Under the pieces are notes generated by a model. It was not told the origin of the DNA. It saw only the letters and a program-made list of their open reading frames with translations, and did not search any database. From positions 1,358,297-1,422,296 of the forward strand of contig NZ_LR027848.1 of NCBI RefSeq assembly GCF_900607235.1: a stretch of 64,000 nt of DNA, written 5' to 3'. Below, in pieces: positions 18,057 to 27,000 of the stretch. The stretch's first letter is position 1; every line of letters starts with the position of its first letter. Position numbers and translations under genes: made by a program. Source of the stretch: Olivibacter jilunii. GTDB lineage: Bacteria > Bacteroidota > Bacteroidia > Sphingobacteriales > Sphingobacteriaceae.

Positions 18057-20336
18057 ATGAATAAACGCTATTTGTTGCTTCTATATTTCATGGTTCATCT
18101 GTCAGTTTTTGGGCAGACACCTGCAGTAGTGGATGCTATTGATTTTTCGTCGTATGAAACCTTTCCGGAAGTACAGTTGGATGGCAAGAGATATCTGTAT
18201 TTACCGGAGGCGAACTTGCTAATTGATAAAGTAGAAAACAGCACCGGAAATATGTTAAGTGTGATAAAGGATGGCATGTACGGCGCTGTGGATAAAAATG
18301 GGAAAATCCTTGCGGCTATCGAATACGACGGTATTGAGTTGAAAGACGAGTATAAAGGACAATGGTATGAAGGAATAAGTTACGATTATGAGTTTATTAT
18401 AACCGAAAAAGAGGGCAAATATGGCGTTATAAATGTCAAGGGTCGTGAGATTAGCCCACCTCAATATGACGGGATAGAGATTATTAATAAGGATTTAATA
18501 GGAGTTAAACAACACGGCAAATGGGGGTGGACTGCTGCAGAGGATGGTCATGTCATCCAACAGCCTATTTATGACGAAGTGCGTAAATGCTACTTGAATG
18601 ATAAGTGTGTGGCGATTTATCTAGGAGATAAGCAAGGAATGGCAAAGGCGGATGGAACCGTTATTATTCCACCTAAATACGTTTTTCTTTCGAATCTTTA
18701 TACACATTCGGCATCCTACATTGCTTGTTCTGAAAACGGATTATATGGTGTTTTGGATCAAGGGGGAAAGGCGCTTACGTCTACTCAATTTGAGGCGGTA
18801 TCCTCTTTAGGTGACATTGATTTAATAAAGGTGAAACAAGGAGGTAAATTTGGGGCTATTAACACGCAAGGCAATTGGATTATTCCTGCTGAATACGACC
18901 AAATCGACGACTTTGTTAAGCGTTTGGCGATTGTTGCAAAGGATGGGAAACAAGCGGTTGTGGATAGCAGCGGAAAATTGCTCGTCCCTTTTGGCTATGA
19001 TGAGATTGAATTTCAGGATGCGGAAGGACAACCCGTATTTCCTGCTGCAGCGGCGGTAATGGCGCCCATATCTTATGGGGCTGAGTTGTCGGAGGTAGCT
19101 TTAAAGGAGCAAGCAAAAAGGAAAGCAATAGCTGCATTACCCTATACCATTTATGTACAACGGGGCGATCAAAGTAATCGGCTCGACTGGTCCGGTAAAC
19201 CTATATTTCCGCCCAATCAATTGTTGACGACTGATCCCTTTATCCAAGGAGGAAAATCTTACTATCGCGTTTTCACAAAAGATTTATATGGTGTATATGA
19301 TGCAGAGGGGGAAGAGATTTTACCGACGAAGTATCACTTACCGCAGGATCAATATGCAATGACGACGGACTATAACCTAGGCGGAATCGATTTGTCCGAT
19401 TCATCGTTCGTCCCTATATATGATGGTGAAAAGCTGGGCCTATTTAATTTAGTGCAAAAGTCCTTTATAGTTCCTGTGGCTGATCAAAAAATCAGCTGGA
19501 TTAGCCGACATTATTTGGTTGTGACCCGTAAACTACAGGATAGGGACTACGCCTATGAGGCAGCGCTTTACAACAGCGAGGGGCAATGTGTCAGGGGTTT
19601 TGATGCCAATGTTTACGATTATCATCCTGTTAGTGAAAATTTCTTCCTGCTGGAGCGGGAAGACCAAAGTTTACAACTGATAAATGGCGATGGAAAGGTC
19701 GTCTATGAAAATCCAAGTTGGAAGGGCAGTTTGCGAAAGCAGGGCTTCGGCTTACCTATTAATGAAAATCAGGATGCAGTTCCGTTTGAAAGCGGCCTGC
19801 TAAAAATAAGCGGTGATCAGCACAACCTTTTCATCGATTTGCAGGCTAGAGAAAGGCGCTTTGCAGGATACACGGCGGTGGGAAATTTTTATAAGGGGCT
19901 AGCCTTCGTCGTGAAAAAAGCGGAGGATGGAAAGGATCGCTACGGGGTAATCAATAAAGATGGGAAAGAGCTAATTCCGGCAAAACTGGAACAAATCAAT
20001 ACCGTATACGACCACCCCAATTTATTGCTGGTACGCCAAGATAATCAATACGGGCTGTGGAGTCGAGAAGGGAAATTCTTATTAAACCTAGAATACGATG
20101 ATATAGAAATCAATAGTTCGCAACGCTATGTGCGAATTGTGAAAAACGGTAAAATTGGTTTGGCAACTAAAGACGGGGAAATAGTGCTTGCCCCAAAATA
20201 TGATGAGTTATTTGTTAACTATGAGGGTGATGAGCACACTTGGCCCGTCTTGGTAAAAGAGAGGGAGTGGTATCACATCGTAGCCAAGGACGGAACGATT
20301 TATCCAATAAAGACGCAGAAAAAAGGAGCTTATTAA
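18057..20336 (+). CDS. Large exported WG-repeat protein, first of two
   Basis: MNKRYLLLLYFMVHLSVFGQ is a signal peptide, so the protein is exported. The rest is built from WG beta-repeats of about 30-40 residues with the pattern K(D/Q)G(K)(Y/W/F)G-(V)-x-x-x-G-(K)-x-(I/L)-x-P-x-x-Y-D. Clear units include KDGMYGAVDKNGKILAAIEY, KEGKYGVINVKGREISPPQY, KQHGKWGW, GGKFGAINTQGNWIIPAEYD and KNGKIGLATKDGEIVLAPKY; I count roughly seven at the N-terminus, two in the middle and three to four at the C-terminus. No catalytic domain is visible. WG repeats form beta structures often linked to binding, but the function is unknown. The second gene starts 1 bp after this stop, so the two are surely cotranscribed. 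Confidence 0.85.
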   Translation: MNKRYLLLLYFMVHLSVFGQTPAVVDAIDFSSYETFPEVQLDGKRYLYLPEANLLIDKVENSTGNMLSVIKDGMYGAVDKNGKILAAIEYDGIELKDEYKGQWYEGISYDYEFIITEKEGKYGVINVKGREISPPQYDGIEIINKDLIGVKQHGKWGWTAAEDGHVIQQPIYDEVRKCYLNDKCVAIYLGDKQGMAKADGTVIIPPKYVFLSNLYTHSASYIACSENGLYGVLDQGGKALTSTQFEAVSSLGDIDLIKVKQGGKFGAINTQGNWIIPAEYDQIDDFVKRLAIVAKDGKQAVVDSSGKLLVPFGYDEIEFQDAEGQPVFPAAAAVMAPISYGAELSEVALKEQAKRKAIAALPYTIYVQRGDQSNRLDWSGKPIFPPNQLLTTDPFIQGGKSYYRVFTKDLYGVYDAEGEEILPTKYHLPQDQYAMTTDYNLGGIDLSDSSFVPIYDGEKLGLFNLVQKSFIVPVADQKISWISRHYLVVTRKLQDRDYAYEAALYNSEGQCVRGFDANVYDYHPVSENFFLLEREDQSLQLINGDGKVVYENPSWKGSLRKQGFGLPINENQDAVPFESGLLKISGDQHNLFIDLQARERRFAGYTAVGNFYKGLAFVVKKAEDGKDRYGVINKDGKELIPAKLEQINTVYDHPNLLLVRQDNQYGLWSREGKFLLNLEYDDIEINSSQRYVRIVKNGKIGLATKDGEIVLAPKYDELFVNYEGDEHTWPVLVKEREWYHIVAKDGTIYPIKTQKKGAY

Positions 20337-20337
20337 T

Positions 20338-22926
20338 ATGGGAAGATACTTTTATATCGTTGTTTGGCTTTTGCTTCCCATACTTGGCGCAGGGCAAGGG
20401 AAGGAAAATGACAGTCAAGGATCGATAGCTGGCCAAGTTGAACAGCTGACCAGTTTGGCTTCTTTTTATCATGGTTATGCACGCGTTAAGAAAGGAGAAA
20501 AAGAATACTATATAAACAAACAGGGCGGGAAGGCTTTTGATACAGTAGTTCCGAACGCAAATGTCATGTTAGGGAATAAAGACGATATCGCCGCCTATGA
20601 TGAGTCTGTTAAAAGTGAACTACTACCAACTAAGGTAATCCCCTTTATAAAGGACGGGAAATGGGGAGTGATGAACCCACGGGGTGAAGTTTTATTGAAG
20701 GCAGCGTATGACAGTGTGGGAGTTGATAATCCCTATTACTGGAAATTGAAGAAGGCTAACGAAATTTCCTTCTACCTTAAAGGGGGAAAGATGTTGCCGT
20801 TTTTTGAGGATGCCGGCTATTTAGATGGTAATTACTTTGATGTAAAACAACAAGGAAAGTGGGGTATTTACAGCTTCAAAGAGCAAAAGTTGGTAATACC
20901 GGCCATCTTTGATGCCTTTGATTACTGCGGTGGTTGTGGAAGAAAACCTTCTTATGTATATGCAAGTCATAATGGTAAGTGGGGTATTCTGGATTGGAAC
21001 GGAAAAGAACTACTTCCCTTTGTTTATGAACATGGTCACTATGGCATGCGGAGCGATAATTGGGTAGAATCTTTTACGAAGAATGGGAAGCGCTTAATTG
21101 TACATATTCCCACTAGAAAAGAATTCCTGGCAGATGAACAGGACGATTATCCTAAAATCGTTGCAGGTCTTTTGCTGGTTAAAGAAATTATAAACGTAGC
21201 GCATCGGCAAACTGTTAAAACAGGAAATAATGGTTCTATGGCGCGATATGGTATTGGTATCTACGGGCAGGATGGAGAAATGGTTTCACCGCCACAGTAT
21301 GAATGGATCGACGAACCGAATGCTAATTCTTACCTAGGGTATTATGGACCTTATCTTCTCGCAAAAGCCGATGGTAAGATGGGTGTTGTTAACCACTCGG
21401 GGAAATGGGTACTGCCGGCTCAATATGATGATGTAAAGGTTTATGATGATTATTTTGTAGCTAGAAAGGATAACCTGGCCATCTTATTTGACAAGAATCA
21501 AAAAGAACTATTGCAGGTCAATAATGCAGAAATTACGCATGCCAACGAGTATTTCTACTCCAATGGTAGTGATGGTTTAGCCGTTTTTAAAGTTAAGCAG
21601 CGTGCTTACTACGGTCTTTATTTCGTGGACAACGTAAGGTATTACCCGCCGGAGTTTTATGACGTGGATATCAAAGCTAAATTTGATGGTGAAAATCGAA
21701 ACTTGATTGTGGGGGAAAAGCAAGGGCTTTTTACGGTATTCGATGCTCATGGAAATTTGTTGATACCGGGACAGTATAATGGCTTCTCTTTTTTGGAAAG
21801 CTTACCGGATTCGTTAGCGGAAATTGTGCGGGGTAAGAAAGTGGGCCTATATAACGTGAAATCACAAAAGGAAGTTATACCGCCTGTTTACGACCATTTT
21901 GAGCTGATGGGACCGCAGCACGAATTGATAATGACAACGAAAGGGGACTATGATAAACCTGCCTATGAATTTTGGAACCTACAGGGACAAAAAATTATTG
22001 GTAAAACCTTCACCGACAAGGACACCATAAACACCCAATATTGTCTGTTAAAAAACGACCAAAACGGTTATTCACTGTTTAATGTAGAAACGAAGCAAGT
22101 TCGATTTTTAGATTACGCTTATGTTTGGAAGGTGGGCTCGTCGCGTCTGCTCTTTGTATCAGATGATGGGAGAAAGGGGAAGCTTTTTGATATTTTGGAG
22201 GATAGAGAGCTTGGGACCGTTTATGATGCCAGTCAGTTTAACTTTGAATTGAATGGCGAACGGAATACCACCTATGTTACGCTGTTTCCTTTCAAAAATG
22301 GTTTTGCAAAGATCGTAAAACATGGAGAATATGGTTTTATAGATGAAAAAGGAAAGGAGCTTCTACCTCCAAAATATGCCAAGGTATCGGATTTCAACGG
22401 AGCAGGGCTTGCCGTTGTAGTTGATGCCCGGAAGCTCCAAGAAATGGGTTATAACAACCGGCTGTGGCCCGTAAATATCATCGATAAGAGCGGGCGAACT
22501 TTACTTTCTGAAGGTTATGTAGCGCCTGATCTACAATTTTCGGATTTTTCTGAACTGTTTCTGAACGATAAAATATTGCTTTTTAAAATGCTTTCACATA
22601 CGAGCGAATTGCGCGTTGGCCTAGCCGATAGTAAGGGGCAAGTGCTATTGGAGCCGATTTACAATGACATCATTCCGACGAAGAATAATCGCCTACTTTT
22701 ACTAAAGAAAGGAGCTAAATTCGGATTGGCCACCTTTGAAGGAAAGATTATAGTTCCGGTGCAGTATGCAAACATGGGCTTGGGAAATGGTGCTTTTTAT
22801 ACGAGTTCGGACAGCGTCGATATGTTTCCGGTACCGGTCTTCAACGACGATAAATGGTTCTATATTGATGAGACAGGCAAAAAACTACCCCTTGAAGCAG
22901 CTAATTTAGATGATTTACTGTATTAA
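20338..22926 (+). CDS. Large exported WG-repeat protein, second of two
   Basis: MGRYFYIVVWLLLPILGAGQ is a signal peptide. Of 862 residues, most are WG repeats: KDGKWGVMNPRGEVLLKAAY, QQGKWGIYSFKEQKLVIPAI, HNGKWGILDWNGKELLPFVY, ADGKMGVVNHSGKWVLPAQY, GKKVGLYNVKSQKEVIPPVY, KHGEYGFIDEKGKELLPPKY and KKGAKFGLATFEGKIIVPVQ are the clearest. Some units have lost the Trp or Tyr before Gly. It shares architecture, not close sequence, with the preceding gene and must be translated from the same transcript (1-bp gap). There is no recognisable enzyme, anchor or type IX secretion tail. Function not known. Confidence 0.85.
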   Translation: MGRYFYIVVWLLLPILGAGQGKENDSQGSIAGQVEQLTSLASFYHGYARVKKGEKEYYINKQGGKAFDTVVPNANVMLGNKDDIAAYDESVKSELLPTKVIPFIKDGKWGVMNPRGEVLLKAAYDSVGVDNPYYWKLKKANEISFYLKGGKMLPFFEDAGYLDGNYFDVKQQGKWGIYSFKEQKLVIPAIFDAFDYCGGCGRKPSYVYASHNGKWGILDWNGKELLPFVYEHGHYGMRSDNWVESFTKNGKRLIVHIPTRKEFLADEQDDYPKIVAGLLLVKEIINVAHRQTVKTGNNGSMARYGIGIYGQDGEMVSPPQYEWIDEPNANSYLGYYGPYLLAKADGKMGVVNHSGKWVLPAQYDDVKVYDDYFVARKDNLAILFDKNQKELLQVNNAEITHANEYFYSNGSDGLAVFKVKQRAYYGLYFVDNVRYYPPEFYDVDIKAKFDGENRNLIVGEKQGLFTVFDAHGNLLIPGQYNGFSFLESLPDSLAEIVRGKKVGLYNVKSQKEVIPPVYDHFELMGPQHELIMTTKGDYDKPAYEFWNLQGQKIIGKTFTDKDTINTQYCLLKNDQNGYSLFNVETKQVRFLDYAYVWKVGSSRLLFVSDDGRKGKLFDILEDRELGTVYDASQFNFELNGERNTTYVTLFPFKNGFAKIVKHGEYGFIDEKGKELLPPKYAKVSDFNGAGLAVVVDARKLQEMGYNNRLWPVNIIDKSGRTLLSEGYVAPDLQFSDFSELFLNDKILLFKMLSHTSELRVGLADSKGQVLLEPIYNDIIPTKNNRLLLLKKGAKFGLATFEGKIIVPVQYANMGLGNGAFYTSSDSVDMFPVPVFNDDKWFYIDETGKKLPLEAANLDDLLY

Positions 22927-23099
22927 ACTATATTGTACACTTATATAAATATTCCGACGGCAAACTGATCATCGTTATGGTTTCTGTTAACGGATTTGCC
23001 CCCTGAATTGTATGAGTATACCCCCCTTGTTTGCAGAGTGCACTCCGTAGGTTTGTGTGATAAAACCAATTTTTAGTATAAACACAAATATGAACCAAA

Positions 23100-23978
23100 A
23101 TGAATGTACCTATTTTATTTAAAAAGCTAGGATGGATGATTCCAGTGGGATCGCTGTTCTTTGCCTGTTCAAAGCAGGAGCTGGGTGAAGTAAAAACAAG
23201 TTCAGGTGTTGATGGCAAATTAAGCAACACGGAGAATGTAGTGTTACAGCAAAGTCCCGTGGTCTTGGTTGACGCTTCTTCATTTAACAATTACACAACC
23301 TTTGAGCAAAAATGGAATTATCTTTATCCCTGGGGCAGTGATCATAATGGGACGGCACGCATGTACGGAAGTTCTACCGATCATAATCACATTTATTTAA
23401 CAGGAACGGACTTAAATATTTTGGCTACCCGAATAAACTGGAATGAAGGAAATAGTCCGCATGATCCGTATCTACCCATTCGCTACCATTCGGGTGCTAT
23501 TCATTTAAAGGAGAAGATAACTTTTACCGACGCGCTTCCCTATTGGGAAATCCGAGGTGATTTTCAAGTGCCAACGGTTCGTGGTTCTTGGCCGGCCTTC
23601 TGGTTAACAGGTGCCGATAGCTGGCCTCCGGAAAGCGATATAATGGAGTTTAAGGGCGATAGCCGAAATTGGCAGAATACCGCTACGGGGCCTAGTTGGC
23701 AAAATGTTACTTGGCAAAATAAGATTACCCCGGTAACCAACGCCGGTAATTGGCATAATTATATGCTACGCGTACGTCGCGTGTCGGCGACACATGTCGA
23801 TTTAGATTACTATATAGACAATCAACTCATGGCCACACACCGCGCCGATTTTATGAATAAGCCTTTTTGGTTGATTATTAATATGCAAATGGAAGGATCA
23901 AGCGGAGAACCCGGGCCGCAAGAAGCTTTAATGAAAGCAAGAAATATTTATGTAGCAGGGTCCACTACGGCTTTTTAA
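23100..23978 (+). CDS. GH16-like glycosidase lipoprotein
   Basis: The N-terminus MNVPILFKKLGWMIPVGSLF followed by FAC is a lipoprotein signal (lipobox FFAC, Cys23). The body resembles the GH16 jelly-roll: SWPAFWL just before the catalytic strand ESDIMEF, in which E178, D180 and E183 match the E-x-D-x-x-E nucleophile/acid-base motif, and a later LDYYIDNQLM strand and IINMQM strand. GH16 enzymes cleave beta-1,3/1,4-glucans or galactans. The strand has Ser rather than the common Ile/Val between E and D. It stands alone on the plus strand upstream of the GH105/GH43 cluster, so it may provide the surface endo-cut, but this is inference. Confidence 0.82.
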   Translation: MNVPILFKKLGWMIPVGSLFFACSKQELGEVKTSSGVDGKLSNTENVVLQQSPVVLVDASSFNNYTTFEQKWNYLYPWGSDHNGTARMYGSSTDHNHIYLTGTDLNILATRINWNEGNSPHDPYLPIRYHSGAIHLKEKITFTDALPYWEIRGDFQVPTVRGSWPAFWLTGADSWPPESDIMEFKGDSRNWQNTATGPSWQNVTWQNKITPVTNAGNWHNYMLRVRRVSATHVDLDYYIDNQLMATHRADFMNKPFWLIINMQMEGSSGEPGPQEALMKARNIYVAGSTTAF

Positions 23979-24344
23979 TTTAATTAATAACATAGAAATC
24001 CATGCATAAATAAAGTCACCTATTTTATATTGTACTAAGTATTGAGACACTTAATATGCCGACAGGCTGTAATAAGAAGCGTAAATTGGATTCGCTGGAT
24101 ATAGGAACTTCGGGTGTATCAATCTTTATAAATGTATGTTGTGTTTGGTTATAATGATCGAATGTGTAACCGAATTGGTTGCACATTTCAGTTTGATCCT
24201 AATGACACCTTTGGCTGAGAGAGATACAATTAAATAGAGACGCTGTTTTACAGCAGAACCCAGGTTATAATTAATGTTAAGAGAGGTCTGCTTCATAGAG
24301 AGTCTCTATAGTTAATAAAGATCGGGTTGTTTGTTGTTCACATC

Positions 24345-24372
24345 GAGGAGCTCCTTAGGGAGCTTCTTTTTC
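24345..24372 (+). terminator. Terminator-like hairpin with no gene directly upstream
   Basis: A ten-pair stem with two G-T pairs around loop TTAG (core AGCTCC/GGAGCT, 24349-24364) followed by a T-rich run. The nearest upstream stop is 370 bp away, so it may end the GH16 transcript or a small untranslated RNA. Confidence 0.5.
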
Positions 24373-24382
24373 CTGAATAAGG

Positions 24383-24414
24383 TTTGCTAACCATCGAGTG
24401 GATTACTATCTTAA
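24383..24414 (+). promoter_or_regulatory. Likely promoter of the GH105 gene
   Basis: TTTG at 24383-24386, a 20-bp spacer, then TATCTTAA at 24407-24414; the -7 box departs from TAnnTTTG in its last bases. The ATG follows 17 bp later. Confidence 0.45.
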
Positions 24415-24431
24415 CGCAAATAAAATATTAA

Positions 24432-25565
24432 ATGAAAAAGCATTTTATTCTTTTAGGAGTCATACTTTCATCGTTACTATATACTGTGTTAAATGCGCAG
24501 GAGCTGCCAGATAAAGTGGAAGTAATTAATATCATTCGCCAGGTAAATGATTATTGGCAAAGTAAACACCCCGCCAATGTACGGGCTTTTTGGGATAATG
24601 CCGCTTATCATACGGGTAATATGGAAGCCTATCAGGTTACACAGGAGGAACGCTATCGTAAATACTCGGAAGATTGGGCCATACACAACGAGTGGCAAGG
24701 CGCAAAATCCACCGATAAAGCGACTTGGAAGTATTCCTATGGAGAAACGGACGAATATGTGTTGTTTGGTGATTGGCAGATCTGTTTCCAAACGTATATT
24801 GATTTGTATAAATTGAATCCGGACGAAAGGAAAATCGCTCGTGCAAAAGAGGTTATGCAATATCAAATGAGCACCGGTAAAAACGATTATTGGTGGTGGG
24901 TTGATGGTCTTTATATGGTAATGCCTGTAATGACAAAGCTATATACCGTCACAAAAGATCAGCAATACTTGAACAAGTTGTATGCGTATTTCAGTTTTGC
25001 AAAAAACCTAATGTATGATGAAGACGCCAAGCTGTTTTATCGCGATGCTAAATACATTTATCCAAAGCATAAGACCAGCAATGGGAAAAAGGATTTTTGG
25101 GCACGGGGAGATGGTTGGCTTTTTGCAGGTTTAGCAAAGGTACTAACCGATCTACCGAAGGATGATGCCCATCGAAAGGAATATGAACAACTTTTTAAGG
25201 AGATGGCGAAGGCTGTTCGGAAGGCCCGGCAACCCGAAGGATACTGGACGCGAAGTTTGCTGGATTCACAACATGCTCCTGGTTATGAAACAAGTGGCAC
25301 GGCCTTTTTTACTTATGGATACTTATGGGGGATTAATAATGGTTTGTTGAGTGAAAAGCAATATCTGCCCACCGTTAAAAAAGCATGGACTTATCTGAGC
25401 GAGGTAGCACTACAGCCTGATGGTAAAGTAGGTTATGTTCAGCCCATTGGCGAAAAAGCAATCCCTGGTCAGGTTGTCGATATCAAATCGGAAGCAAATT
25501 TCGGTGTTGGAGCGTTTCTGTTGGCTTCGGCCGAGCTTTTCCGCTATTTGGAGCGAACTAAGTGA
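24432..25565 (+). CDS. GH105-like (YteR/YesR) unsaturated uronyl hydrolase
   Basis: MKKHFILLGVILSSLLYTVL ending in NAQ is a signal peptide, placing the enzyme in the periplasm. The remaining 355 residues form the (alpha/alpha)6 barrel of GH88/GH105: WDNAAYHTGNMEAYQVT with the conserved Asp, WWWVDGLYMVMPVM with the second Asp, ARGDGWLFAGLAKVL, and SGTAFFTYGYLWGINNGLL. The family hydrolyses the 4,5-unsaturated uronic acid left by a polysaccharide lyase from rhamnogalacturonan or from glucuronate-bearing arabinogalactan. The following genes (oxidoreductase, GH43s, BNR_4) suit such a pathway, but no classical lyase gene is visible in the window. Confidence 0.9.
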   Translation: MKKHFILLGVILSSLLYTVLNAQELPDKVEVINIIRQVNDYWQSKHPANVRAFWDNAAYHTGNMEAYQVTQEERYRKYSEDWAIHNEWQGAKSTDKATWKYSYGETDEYVLFGDWQICFQTYIDLYKLNPDERKIARAKEVMQYQMSTGKNDYWWWVDGLYMVMPVMTKLYTVTKDQQYLNKLYAYFSFAKNLMYDEDAKLFYRDAKYIYPKHKTSNGKKDFWARGDGWLFAGLAKVLTDLPKDDAHRKEYEQLFKEMAKAVRKARQPEGYWTRSLLDSQHAPGYETSGTAFFTYGYLWGINNGLLSEKQYLPTVKKAWTYLSEVALQPDGKVGYVQPIGEKAIPGQVVDIKSEANFGVGAFLLASAELFRYLERTK

Positions 25566-25621
25566 TAGCTTGTGAAGATATAAAGGTTGTAATAAATGTC
25601 TTATTTACATTTTTTGAAAAC

Positions 25622-25653
25622 GTTGGCATTGTTGAAAAAAAGATATATTTTTG
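25622..25653 (+). promoter_or_regulatory. Likely promoter of the oxidoreductase/GH43 operon
   Basis: GTTG at 25622-25625, a 20-bp spacer, then TATTTTTG at 25646-25653, which matches TAnnTTTG. The chosen ATG lies 25 bp downstream. Confidence 0.55.
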
Positions 25654-25678
25654 AATGGTAACCATAACGCAACCATTT

Positions 25679-26986
25679 ATGAACAACGCAAGAAGAAACT
25701 TTATTAAAAAATCAACGGCGCTTGCCGCAGCAACAGGCTTATCAGCTGCTTTCCCTAATCTCTACAGCATTGCTGCAGGACATGCTCAGCAAAAAATCAG
25801 AATAGGGGCTATTGGGATTAACGGAATGGGCTGGGCGGATTTGAATGCGATTTTAAAACATCCGGATGTAGTATGTACGGCACTCTGTGATGTTGACAAA
25901 AATGTATTGGATAAACGAACGAAGGAACTTGCCGATCGTGGTATAAAAACGAAAGGATATAATAATTATCGAGACCTACTGGCCAGCAAGGATGTGGATG
26001 CGGTCGTAATCGGCACACCGGATCATTGGCATTGCTTGCAGATGATTGAAGCTTGTCAAGCTGGGAAGGATGTTTATGTAGAAAAACCCTTAGGCAACTC
26101 GATTACGGAATGTAAAGCCATGGTGGCTGCTGCAAAGAAATACGACCGAGTGGTGCAGGTAGGACAGTGGCAACGTAGCCAGCAGCACTTTAAAGATGCA
26201 ATGGCCTTTGTTCATTCGGGAAAACTGGGTAAGATACGTTTGGTAAAAGCCTGGGCTTACCAAGGATGGATGAAAAGTATTCCGATTAAACCGGACGCCC
26301 CTGTACCGGCCGGTGTGGATTATGACCTCTGGCTGGGTCCGGCAAAAAAACGTCCTTTCAATCCTAATCGCTTCCATTTTGAGTTTAGGTGGTTCTGGGA
26401 TTATGCAGGGGGATTGATGACTGATTGGGGTGTTCATATGCTTGATTATGCACTCATCGGTATGAAGGCAACTACGCCAAAATCCATTATGGCTGCAGGT
26501 GGAAAGTTCGCCTATCCGGAGGATGCCGCCGAAACACCGGATACACTGACAACGGTCTTTGAATTTGATGACTTTAACATCCAATGGGAGCATGCCAATG
26601 GCATCGATGGAGGTCCTTATGGTCGAAACCACGGGGTTGCCTTTATCGGAAATAAAGGAACATTGGTGGTGAATCGTGACGGTTGGGAGGTAATACCCGA
26701 AGGTGATCGGATGGAAGCGGTGCCATTGCAGAAGAAAGTGGATAATGGGTTGGATCTGCACGCCGTTAATTTTATCGAAGCGGTGAAAAGCCGTGATAAG
26801 GCTTCACTCAATACGCCGATTGAAGCGGGAGCTCACATTGCGATATTTTCCCAAATGGGTAATATTGCCTACCGTACAGGGAAAAAGATTTATTGGGACG
26901 AAGAAAAAGGTTCTTTTAATGATACAGATGCCGATAAGCTAATCACAGCGTCTTATAATAACGGTTATACAATACCTCAAGTCTAA
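25679..26986 (+). CDS. Tat-exported Gfo/Idh/MocA-family oxidoreductase
   Basis: The start at 25679 (MNNARRNFIKKSTALAAATG) gives a twin-arginine signal, so the protein is exported folded, with its cofactor; an ATG at 25655 would place eight residues before it. The Rossmann region reads IRIGAIGINGMGWADLNAIL. Family hallmarks follow: DVDAVVIGTPDHWHCLQMIE, VYVEKPLGNSITECKAMV and WDYAGGLMTDWGVHMLDYAL. These proteins use bound NAD(P) on sugars; some exported relatives (GH109) cleave glycosides with NAD. Which reaction applies here is not visible. It begins a compact operon with the GH43 double protein. Confidence 0.92.
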   Translation: MNNARRNFIKKSTALAAATGLSAAFPNLYSIAAGHAQQKIRIGAIGINGMGWADLNAILKHPDVVCTALCDVDKNVLDKRTKELADRGIKTKGYNNYRDLLASKDVDAVVIGTPDHWHCLQMIEACQAGKDVYVEKPLGNSITECKAMVAAAKKYDRVVQVGQWQRSQQHFKDAMAFVHSGKLGKIRLVKAWAYQGWMKSIPIKPDAPVPAGVDYDLWLGPAKKRPFNPNRFHFEFRWFWDYAGGLMTDWGVHMLDYALIGMKATTPKSIMAAGGKFAYPEDAAETPDTLTTVFEFDDFNIQWEHANGIDGGPYGRNHGVAFIGNKGTLVVNRDGWEVIPEGDRMEAVPLQKKVDNGLDLHAVNFIEAVKSRDKASLNTPIEAGAHIAIFSQMGNIAYRTGKKIYWDEEKGSFNDTDADKLITASYNNGYTIPQV

Positions 26987-27000
26987 CAATTTAGTTGTTC

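Larger units (their letters stand above)
23979..24431. other. 453-bp intergenic region before the GH105 gene
   Basis: No gene recognised. It contains a 15-nt palindrome (ATAGAGA/TCTCTAT around one G, 24295-24309), a terminator-like hairpin (24345-24372) and a likely promoter for the downstream gene (24383-24414). The middle (about 24060-24290) could hold a small RNA or leader, but matches no family I know. Confidence 0.6.

Noticed and set aside
24199-24290. Possible thiamine pyrophosphate riboswitch: CTGAGAGAGATAC followed by GAACCCAGG and TAAT.
   Set aside because: The CTGAGA core is there, but the second half does not form the needed stem (no CCAG/CTGG pair), and the downstream gene is a glycosidase, not a thiamine gene.
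26090-26761. A 223-codon open frame on the minus strand inside the oxidoreductase gene.
   Set aside because: It lies wholly antisense to a well-supported gene, has no recognisable domain and has a composition typical of a shadow frame.
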